Shown here: positions 1-10,600 of the stretch, in pieces | Numbering within the stretch: position 1 is the first letter of the stretch | Layout of the letters: each line of letters starts with the position of its first letter | Assembly: GCA_921293015.1 (NCBI GenBank) | Contig: OV121083.1 | Location: 32,170,908-32,234,907 of the forward strand | DNA length: 64,000 nt | Source of the DNA: Phorcus lineatus | Lineage: Eukaryota; Mollusca; Gastropoda; Trochida; Trochidae | Reading direction: 5' to 3' | Notes under the pieces: generated by a model | The model's database searches: none | The model's input: only the letters and a program-made list of their open reading frames with translations | What the model was told of the DNA's origin: nothing | Translations under genes and position numbers: made by a program

Positions 1-1516
1 AAAAAAGAAAATTTGATTTTTACGAAACGGGTCAATTTTTTTCATGATATATACCTGTAATTTAAAGAAAGACTTGCTCAAAAGTGTAAATTAACCAAAA
101 ACAATGGCCCAAAAAGTTTACGTTGTGTTCAGGGACGAAAACGAGCGATTCGTCCAAATGCATTTTCTGCCAAAGCACGTGCAGCATGGGATCATGAAGG
201 TTTACATGCAGACACGTCTGCTTTACGTGTCTGCTTTAGGGGTATAAAAAGCCATATCAGCCGCTGTTCATTCAGACAACATAACATCGGTACAGCGACC
301 TGAAGAATGCCAAGACTGAACAGAGCGCAACGAAACAACGCTATTGGCAGACTGCAAGCAGGAGCTACGCAGCGTGATGGTGCAACACACTTTGGCGTGT
401 CCAGACAGACCATCTCTTCATTGTGGATCCGTTTCAACACCCGAAACAGCGTTGATGATAGGCCAAGGTCAGGCAGACCAAGGGTGACTACTCGGGCCCA
501 AGATCGGTACATCCGACTGCTCCACATTCGGGAACGCACCAGGACAGCAACGTCAACAACAACACATATACCAGGCCTGCGTCGAATTTCCGACCAAATG
601 GTACGCAACAGGCTGAGAGAGGCTGGACTTTTTCCACGACGACCGGTTTGACGTCCTGTTTTAACGCAACGTCATCTGGCGGAACGTCTCCAGTGGTGTC
701 AACAGAGGATGAGATTGGCACGTGCAAGGTGGAGAACCGTTCTCTTCACTGATGAGTCCCGTTTTCTGCTTCGACGATGTGATGGACGAGAACGTGTATA
801 CCGACGTCGTGGAGAATGTTATGCTGCCAACTGTGTTCAGGAGGTTGTCCCATTTGGAGGTGGGAGTGTCATGGTGTGGGCCGGGAGTCGTCACGTTGTT
901 AGGACACCCCTTGTGCATGTTGTGGGTAACCTCACAGGAGTACGGTATAGGGACTTGATCTTACAGCCTTACGTTATTCCTCACGTCAACGTCCATGGTG
1001 GTCTCTTTCAGCAGGACAATGCTCGACCACATGTTGCACGTGTTTGTCAAAACTTTTTACAGCGCAACAATGTCCAGACATTGCCATGGCCAGCCAGGTC
1101 ACCAGATTTGTCACCAATTGAGCATCTCTGGGACGAACTAGATCGACGCGTGCGCAGTAGGAATCCACCACCCCAAACACTTCCAGGACTTCTTCCAGGA
1201 CTTCAGCACGAATGGCAGATGCAGAACATTCCACAGGCTGTGATTGACAACTTGATTGCATCCATGGGACGTTGGTGCCAAGCAATAATCAATGCCAATG
1301 GTGGCCATACCCGATACTGACATTTGTGCACCCCTGTGATGTTGAAACACTTGTGCACCTGTGCAGTTCAAGATCATGCTTATTCTGAATAAAATTTACT
1401 GAACAGAGATCTTCAAACAACGTTTTAGTTTTCATTTCAATGTTTAACTTGCATCTGTGGTCTTTATATTGAACTTTGAAAGTCAGTGTCAAGTTTCTTT
1501 TTTTGAAGAGTTTATA
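1..1516 (+). mobile_element. Tc1-like DNA transposon, copy 1 (left end cut by window)
   Basis: This element is nearly colinear with a second copy at 44630-46110, and the comparison sets its limits. The right terminal inverted repeat lies at about 1486-1516 and contains CAAGTTTCTTTTTTTGAAGA. The left inverted repeat is incomplete: the window starts inside it, and about 17 bases present in the other copy are missing near position 11. A single transposase gene fills the interior, with about 300 bases of 5' leader. The transposase has one stop codon, so this copy is probably not autonomous. Confidence 0.9.
307..1320 (+). pseudogene. Tc1-type transposase with one in-frame stop
   Basis: The reading frame encodes about 338 codons, the usual size for a Tc1 transposase, which cuts and pastes the element at TA sites. 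The first 114 codons hold the paired helix-turn-helix DNA-binding region ([19 protein letters not shown]) and the basic linker [15 protein letters not shown] at 649-651 then interrupts the frame. The other copy has CGA there, so a C-to-T change is likely. The frame resumes without a shift and holds the DDE catalytic domain: VLFTDESRF (first Asp), FQQDNARPH (second Asp) and SPIEHLWDEL (Glu). There are 34 residues between the second Asp and the Glu, so it is DD34E. It ends at GGHTRY. Apart from the stop it looks complete. Confidence 0.93.
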
Positions 1517-2429
1517 ACACGGGCATAACATGAACTATAATATATATAACTATCCAATCAGTTATTCATATTTTAAATATGAACCAGTTAGTTATTCGTT
1601 ATTTGAACTAACCAGTTAGTTATTCGTTAATCGAATACCATGCTAGTGAGTTATTCTTTTTTGGTACCTTATATATAAATGTATCATAGTTCAGGCATGC
1701 CATGAAATTTAAGATATATTGCTTTCGGGGTGGGGACAAGGGTTCGACTGGCATGATTTATATTGCAGAAACTGGAAAACGAGGAAGTTGTGTCTTTATG
1801 AGTTAGTTGCATTACTTTTCATAAGTGAGAGACGTGGGATCTTTGTCCGAAGTGACCCTCAAGGGAAGAGCTATTCGATTCATAACCAGTTATTTATTCC
1901 TTACTCAAAACAGTCAGCGAGTTATTCATTAGTTGAATATCGAATAAAAAACTGGTTACAGGTTACCAATTTCAATAGAAAGCAGAACTTCTCCTTCACA
2001 AACCGTTACACTCAAAAACAACATAACATTTGGTCAACATTGGGACACGCTGCATAGTGTGCAGGGCCGAGTTTATTTACATTCCCAAAATCATGTCGCT
2101 GATAGAAAATAATTCACAGAAGTTTGGTATATGGGAACATAGCTCCATTTCGTAATTACAACAATCCGTTGCTGAAGCCCGACACGTAAAAACAGAGATA
2201 AACTTCTATGAAGAAAACTCTGGAACCGTGTTCCCTAAACATGTACAACAACAACATTTACTGGAGAGTTTACAGCATACATATAAAGCATATCCTTAAT
2301 TAAAGAAAACAAAGCAAATAGATCCAGTCAGGATAAAAATATACAAATATGAATATAATTCCATCTTTACTATTCAGTCACCAAATAATTGAATAATAAC
2401 GGCTCATCAGCCTCGAAACAGTTAATACA
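1517..2429. other. Intergenic or intronic AT-rich stretch
   Basis: No gene is supported here. There are several imperfect copies of a GTTATTCGTTA-type motif between about 1555 and 1650 and again near 1885-1945, which suggests an old dispersed repeat. A 112-codon open frame at 1719-2057 has no recognisable domain and includes these repeats. Confidence 0.5.
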
Positions 2430-3346
2430 AAGACAGAAGAGCAATATTCTAGCCCATTCACCCTGCAAAGCGTGTTGTAGTTGTAGAAGAATTTGAGGTT
2501 GTGGATGACGCTGTCGAAGCCGTTTATCTAGAATATCCCACGTGTGTCTAATAGGGTTTAAATGGGCGATTTAGAGGGAAGTACAGTAATATTCTGGTTT
2601 GGTAAGAAAGTCAATGTGATGCGTGCTGTGTGGGGTCTAGCATTGTCCTGTTGAAACACATGCCTCCGTGCGTCATAAACTGGAAGTAGGTGAGATGCAA
2701 AATTTCATCTCTGTGACGAATTGCAGTTCAGTTCCCCTGAGCATGAACTAGGTCAGTTTTTTGCTGGTGGGAAATCGCTGCCAACATCATTACACTGCCT
2801 CCACCGAATCTGTCAACTTGTGCAACACAGTTACGGGCGTAATGTTCATTTCGCCGCCGGTATACTCGAGTTCTACCATCGTAGCATGAAATGGGACTCG
2901 TCACTGAACCATACCCTTTGCCAGTGTCTTTAATTCTATTGTTGGACATTTCTACACCAACGTACACGTGATTGGCGATAGTGACGTAATAGAACGCATC
3001 CGACGTAAGGTCGTCTTGCACGTTATCCAGCTTCTTTTAGACGATTTCTAACTGTTTGTGCTGAAATATTTCGAAGTCCTAACACATGTCTAGAGGTTTC
3101 AGTTGCTGCAACAGTCCTATTGCGCATATGGAACAACCGGATGTGTCGATCTTGTACTGCAGTTGTAACCCTTGGCCTACCACTTCTTGGGCGGTCCCGG
3201 GTGCATCCAAGTTGTTGATAACGAGTTTTAAGCCGAGAAATAGTATTGTGATGGACATTGAAGTGTCGTGTAACAGAAGTAACAGATTCTCCAGCCTGCA
3301 AACGTCCTATTGCAATATTTCGATATTCCGTTCTCAGTCTTGGCAT
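2430..3346 (-). pseudogene. Second-family Tc1-like transposase relic
   Basis: Reading the minus strand from 3346, a 107-codon frame gives a Tc1 paired helix-turn-helix region ([52 protein letters not shown]). It is clearly diverged from the two close copies in the window. Beyond 3023 the frame shifts repeatedly. Pieces of the catalytic domain can be followed, including TRVYRRRNEHYARNC, FGGGSVMM and, near 2650, [12 protein letters not shown]. The Glu motif region near 2540-2570 is degraded. It has several frameshifts and stops and is an old dead copy. No convincing terminal repeats were found. Confidence 0.85.
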
Positions 3347-4531
3347 TTAAAGGTCGACGTGTACGCGAAATAATGCGACTGAAAATACCACACTGGAATT
3401 TTTTTTATATACCTTAACTCAGAGCACAAGTTCAACAAGTTTCACGTGCATCACTCATTCTCACGCTTCTCCACATGAAAAAAAATCACTCATTTCGAAA
3501 AAACCTTTAAAGGTTAATATTTGTTGTAAAGAGTTACGTTTTGGCGATGGAATAATAGTTTAAACTTATATTAAGTATGTGTAACATGAAATCTTGAATT
3601 TGTTAAACGTTAGTTGGAAAAAATACCAAAAACAACTTTAAATTTTTCCGTGCGTTTCTTTTTTGAGAGAATGTATGTTCAAGTATAATAAAGACTCTTA
3701 AGCCTTCAGTATAAAACAGACAGTGCACATCTATAAGTATGATATGTTAGTATTATAACGGCTCTTCAGCACAAATCCAACCATACAACCAACTGCAACA
3801 GTGGAGTATTATCACGGCTCCCCGGCCAAACTGTACCCACACTACATGCTGTCCTGGCATGTCTTCTCAGAGTAAACCGCACCTGCAACATATAAACGTT
3901 AGTCATTATAAAATGCACAATTACGAGTTAAAGAATTCAAACTAATAATGTAAACGACCGTGGTGTACTTTCAGCGAGAATGACAAATTCAAATTGGCCC
4001 ATACTTACATACACTGAACAGCGCCACCTCACTGGGCGAGTAACTCTCTCATTACACACCGATAGGAGGAAACAATTTCCTACTAACTCATCCTTTAAAA
4101 GTATGAAATATAATTTATAAAAACTGTGACAGTGTCAATTCATTTGATGATAAGAAGCTTCTTGTTAATTCTGATTTTTACTATGACATCAATGATACCC
4201 TATCTATAGAAGCGGAGCTGATAAACTCTTCATTCACAATTTATAATGAAGAAATTAAATGTTTATTTCTCCTCAGATGTGACATTTTACAACTGCTTCT
4301 TTCAAGCACACTAAGATGAATGTTCAAGAGGCGACAGGCGCATGATAGCATAAACGTTCCCATCATACAAACATCAACCAAATGAAAATTGCTTTAATTG
4401 CTTATGTGACAATATTTATTAGCAATTTTCATTGGTGTCTCATAGGTCATAGGACATTTGTATACATTGTATTATTGTTTTATAAAAGATGTGTGACTCC
4501 AAAATAAGAACGTTCTCTACTATTTATACAG
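3347..4531. other. Non-coding stretch upstream of the first receptor exon
   Basis: No gene or recognisable element was seen on either strand. A pyrimidine-rich stretch ending in AG near 4275 resembles an acceptor, but the sequence after it hits stops in the frames tried, so no exon is called. Confidence 0.4.
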
Positions 4532-4662
4532 TCAAGCCTTATCCGATCGTTGGTCTGAAGATGAACTCAACGAAGAGCTTCTTATCACTGTCATGGAATG
4601 GTAGTGGTGACAGGGAGACGTACCGCGTTAACATGACTGAAGACAAAGACCCACGTCCACCG
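4532..4662 (+). CDS. Receptor exon: FNIII-A first half
   Basis: The acceptor is CTACTATTTATACAG ending at 4531. The donor GT at 4663-4664 (CCG|GTTAGG) is a weaker match than the others. Two bases complete a codon begun in an unseen exon, so the upstream intron is phase 1, and the exon ends on a codon boundary. The coding text runs [12 protein letters not shown], then [19 protein letters not shown], the typical first strands of an FNIII fold with the conserved Trp. Confidence 0.82.
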
Positions 4663-7600
4663 GTTAGGATTATCTATTTCTTAATCTTTTAACTAAAATA
4701 GGTGAAACCTTACTCATTCTTTTACACTTTGCCTTTTGTTATTACGACAGCTCTTAATATTTTGTTTAATGACGACATCAGAGACTGTCCTTGAACATAC
4801 TTTGTTTAATGATAATATAAGGGACTGTCCTTGAACATACTTTGTTTAATGATAATATAAGGGACTGTCCTTGAACATACTTTGTTTAATGATAATATAA
4901 GGGACTGTCCTTGAACATACTTTGTTTAATGATAATATAAGAGAATGTGCTTGAACATACTTTGTTTAATGATAATATAAGAGAATGTGCTTGAACATAC
5001 TTTGTTTAATGATAATATAAGAGAATGTGCTTGAACATACTTTGTTTAATGATAATTTAAGAGAATGTGCTTGAACATTCTTTGTTTAATCATAATATAG
5101 AAGACTTCCTTGAACATTCTTTGTTTAATGATAATATAAGAGACCGTCCTTGAACATACTTTGTTTAATGATAATATAAGAGACCGTCCTTGAACATACT
5201 TTTGTTTAATGATAATATAAGGGACTGTCCTTGAACATACTTTGTTTAATGATAATATAAGGGACTGTCCTTGAACATACTTTGTTTAATGATAATATAA
5301 GGGACTGTCCTTGAACATACTTTGTTTAATGATAATATAAGAGAATGTGCTTGAACATACTTTGTTTAATGATAATATAAGAGAATGTGCTTGAACATAC
5401 TTTGTTTAATGATAATATAAGAGAATGTGCTTGAACATACTTTGTTTAATGATAATATAAGAGAATGTGCTTGAACATACTTTGTTTAATGATAATTTAA
5501 GAGAATGTGCTTGAACATTCTTTGTTTAATCATAATATAGAAGACTTCCTTGAACATAATTTGTTTAATGGTGATAAATAAGACTGTCATTGAACATACT
5601 TTGTTTAATGACGATAAAGAAGACTGTCTTTGAACATAATTTGTTTAATGGTGATAAATAAGACTGTCATTGAACATACTTTGTTTAATGACGATAAAGA
5701 AGACTGTCCTTGAACATTCTTTGTTTAATGACGAAATAGAAGACTGTCCTTGAACATACTTTGTTTAATGACGATATAGAAGACTGTCCTTGGACATACT
5801 TTGTTTAATGATGATATAGAAGACTGTCCTTGAACATACTTTGTTTAATGACGAAATAGAAGACTGTCCTTGAACATACTTTGTTTAATGACGAAATAGA
5901 AGACTGTCCTTGAACATACTTTGTTTAATGACGAAATAGAAGACTGTCCTTGAACATACTTTGTTTAATGACGACATGGAAGACTGTCCTTGGACATACT
6001 TTGTTTAATGACGAAATAGAAGACTGTCCTTGAACATACTTTGTTTAATGACGAAATAGAAGACTGTCCTTGGACATACTTTGTTTAATGATGATAAAGA
6101 AGACTGTCCTTGGACATACTTTGTTTAATGACGAAATAGAAGACTGTCCTTGAACATACTTTGTTTAATTACGAAATAGAAGACTGTCCTTGAACATACT
6201 TTGTTTAATGACGATATAGAAGACTGTCCTTGAACATACTTTGTTTAATGACGAAATAGAATACTGTCCTTGAACATACTTTGTTTAATGACGAAATAGA
6301 AGACTGTCTTTGAACATAATTTGTTTAATGGTGATAAATAAGACTGTCATTGAACATACTTTGTTTAATGACGATAAAGAAGACTGTCCTTGAACATTCT
6401 TTGTTTAATGACGAAATAGAAGACTGTCCTTGAACATACTTTGTTTAATGACGAAATAGAAGACTGTCCTTGGACATACTTTGTTTAATGACGATATAGA
6501 AGACTGTCCTTGGACATACTTTGTTTAATGATGATATAGAAGACTGTCCTTGAACATACTTTGTTTAATGACGAAATAGAAGACTGTCCTTGAACATACT
6601 TTGTTTAATGACGAAATAGAAGACTGTCCTTGAACATACTTTGTTTAATGACGAAATAGAAGACTGTCCTTGAACATACTTTGTTTAATGACGAAATAGA
6701 AGACTGTCCTTGAACATACTTTGTTCAATGACGAAATAGAAGACTGTCCTTGGACATACTTTGTTTAATGATGATATAGAAGACTGTCCTTGAACATACT
6801 TTGTTAAATGACGAAATAGAAGACTGTCCTTGAACATACTTTGTTTAATGACGAAATAGAAGACTGTCCTTGAACATACTTTGTTTAATGACGAAATAGA
6901 AGACTGTCCTTGAACATACTTTGTTTAATGACGAAATAGAAGACTGTCCTTGAACATACTTTGTTCAATGACGAAATAGAAGACTGTCCTTGGACATACT
7001 TTGTTTAATGACGAAATAGAAGACTGTCCTTGAACATACTTTGTTTAATGATGATAAAGAAGACTGTCCTTGGACATACTTTGTTTAATGATGATAAAGA
7101 AGACTGTCCTTGGACATACTTTGTTTAATGACGAAATAGAAGACTGTCCTTGGGCATACTTTGTTTAATGACGATATAGAAGACTGTCCTTGAACATTCT
7201 TTGTTTAATGATGATAAAGAATACTGTCCTTGGACATACTTTGTTTAATGACGAAATAGAAGACTGTCCTTGGACATACTTTGTTTAATGACGATATAGA
7301 AGACTGTCCTTGAACATACTTTGTTTAATGACGAAATAGAAGACTGTCCTTGAACATACTTTGTTTAATGATGATAAAGAAGACTGTCCTTGAACATACT
7401 TTGTTTAATGAAGAAATAGAAGACTGTCCTTGAACATACTTTGTTTAATGACGAAATAGAAGACTGTCCTTGAACATACTTTGTTTAATGACGAAATAGA
7501 AGACTGTCCTTGAACATACTTTGTTTAATGATGATAAAGAAGACTGTCCTTGAACATACTTTGTTTAATGACGATATAGAAGACTGTCCTTGAACATACT

Positions 7601-10600
7601 TTGTTTAATGATGATATAGAAGACTGTCCTTGAACATACTTTGTTTAATGATGATATAGAAGACTGTCCTTGAACATACTTTGTTTAATGACGATATAGA
7701 AGAATGTCCTTGAACATACTTTGTTTAACGACGATAAAGAAGACTGTCCTTGAACATACTTTGTTTAACGACGATAAAGAAGACTGTCCTTGAACATACT
7801 TTGTTTAATGAAGAAATAGAATACTGTCCTTGAACATACTTTGTTTAATGACGATATAGATGACTGTCCTTGAACATACTTTGTTTAATGACGATATAGA
7901 AGACTGTCCTTGGACATACTTTGTTTAATGACGATATAGAAGACTGTCCTTGAACATGCTTTGTTTAATGACGAAATAGAAGACTGTCCTTGAAATACTT
8001 TGTTTAATGACGAAATAGAAGACTGTCCTTGAACATTCTTTGTTTAATGACGATGTATGAGATTGTCCTTGAACATACTTTATTTGATGCAGCCAGATGT
8101 TTACGAAACCAACAATGCTACGCTAACTGTATCAGTACGACCGGCATCGACCATGCTTGTTGAAGTCTTTAGAAGTTACACAACACCAGAAGGTCATTCT
8201 ATCGGACTTTGGAGTGATCCTGCTGTCGCCCACGTCACGATGCCAGATGGTAGTAGGTATCATGTGAATACTGAATTATCCTTTCACATAAAACCTATCT
8301 GAACGTGCTTTATGTCAGTATAGGAAAATATATACAAATACATTCGAGTTTTGGGAACAATATCAATTTGACAATAGCTCTAATATACCAAAACATGTTA
8401 AAGGCACAACTACAAATTTTAAAAAATAATTTCGACAACTGTATTTCGGGTGTTTACCCATCTGAAGGTGCATAGATGAAACGTGTTGATTCCCCCCTTT
8501 GTGCAGTTATCGACTTGAATCCCTGCCAAATGCTCACCTGGCTGTCGTTTTGTAAAGAGAGATAATTCAGTGACCGGTTTCGGACTATTAACATGTCTGT
8601 GCTATTCTAACTCAGTGAGTTCACACTTTGTTTACAACTTTCAATAAAATCCCCTTTTTGGTTATGTTTTTTCTGCAAGTATAGATGGAAATTATTTTGA
8701 TGGGATGTAACACAAACAAGTACTACATTAACGTTTATACACAAATTTCCAAAAATATGTGTGGATTGCACAAAAAACATTTTTATAGAACCGAACACAA
8801 ACAATAAATGATGATTTGTCTGGTTTGAGAATGCAATTCACAAGCACCTACACAATTATATCTATATCAACCTGAACCTCTCCATAACTTATCGCACAAC
8901 ATATTACTATTATCAATAAATCTTTGCAGCATTTCAATTTACCACACTTATGTTTATTACATCTACTTACCGTATTTCTGCCTTGACTAGGTATATATTT
9001 ATACTCTATAACCGCATATATATCTGAAGTAATTAGAACGAGGGCACATTATGCCTTTTTGGCATAACAGTGAAGATAAACCAAATGTTTTATGATATAT
9101 GCAAAGTGTGTACTTTCATAACTACATCTGTTAGCATCCGTATGTCATTGCATATTGTAAGAAATTATATAAAATGCTTTCTTGGGCTGATTGCTTAACA
9201 AGGAACAACGCTCTTGTGAGACAAAACAGAACATAGCGCCAGCATTTTGGAGCGTACTTTTTCGTTCTTGGAATCACACTCGGGCGTACACGTTCACACT
9301 GGGTGATGTCTGGAGCCGTTCAGGCTTTTCGTTGTTAGATTGCTTACAAAAATCATGTTGAAGTGTCCGTGTAAATTCTGTAACAGTTCTTTGTCTTTCG
9401 ATACATAGTAACCACCAGCGTTTTATATACAACTAAAGAGACCTTCCTTCAACTTGTCAGTGGGTTGCTTATTAAACCATGACTTGACTTCAGAAGGCAT
9501 TTTTTCATCATCAGATAAACGAGTGTTTCCTTAAAAGATGACTTGGAAATACATGGAAATCAGATGGTGCAAGTTCAGGAGAGAAACGAGGGTGAGGAAG
9601 AATTTCATAGCCAAAGGACCGTGCTTTTTCTCCAAAAGTGCCTTTTAGCAAGTGATTCATTCCTGCTTCTGAAAGGTATGAGCCATCTGGGAATCCATCG
9701 TGCATATACCTGTTGCATGTTCAAATTTTCATGATCCCCAGTTACTTGGTCGAACAATTGTACGTCTTCAAAAATGGCAGTTTCCGTTGGCGGACACTGT
9801 CATCATCAATGGCTGAACGAGGGACAGCTTCAGTAGGGTAATACTGCAAATTGCCACACTATCGACAGAGATTGGTGTTATTACTAAAATAAAGTTTCGG
9901 CCAGAAATGGGTCATGGGAAATAATCGTCTCTTGTATGTTGGTTGACCTCTATCTGCATTTGCAGATATTTGTGACGGACACAACGCGATTTACATACCG
10001 TGAGCATGTCAAGGACCAGTCATTTTAAACTGAAAAATGTTATAACATTTAACATACCGATATCACGCAAAGTATTGTTGATTAACTACTTTTGCCAGAA
10101 AAAAGCTATTTTTTTATTTCTCAAATAATGCAAATAACTAAAGCACATGTGTTATTCTTCTTTTGATTTCGTTAGATATGTCATAGCGTTTACAATGAAC
10201 TTTCGCTTTGTTTACAAAGGAACGTACCTCAAAATAGAGTTATAATATTTGCCAATTTTTCATTTTCGTCTTCCAAAATCTTGATAGATTTACAGGTTTA
10301 AGGTTTGAAACTAGAGCCAATGTTTCACACCATGGTTTATACATTTATACAACAGACCAAAAATAAAGTGTTAATATCAATAGAAGATTATTACTTAAGA
10401 ATTGAATGTCAGTTTGTGTGTTTGCAATGGAAAATGAACGGTGTCAAAGCTACATTCAAACTCTTGTGAACCAAGCGAGCTTGCGAGCGGTTCACAGGAG
10501 ATTTTGAATGTTGCTTTGACACCGTTCATTTTCCATTGCAAACACACAAACTGACATTCAATTCTTATAATTTCGCACTTTGAAGTTTTCACAAGTAATC

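Noticed and set aside
192..608. 138-aa minus-strand ORF over the Tc1 transposase
   Set aside because: Antisense shadow of the transposase reading frame; the same happens in copy 2 at 44751-45179.
1719..2057. 112-aa ORF
   Set aside because: No domain, low-complexity repeats in the underlying DNA and no start or splice evidence.
4761..8080. CRISPR-like array of 40-bp repeats
   Set aside because: Units abut directly with no unique spacers, there is no cas gene, and the array sits inside a spliced animal gene.
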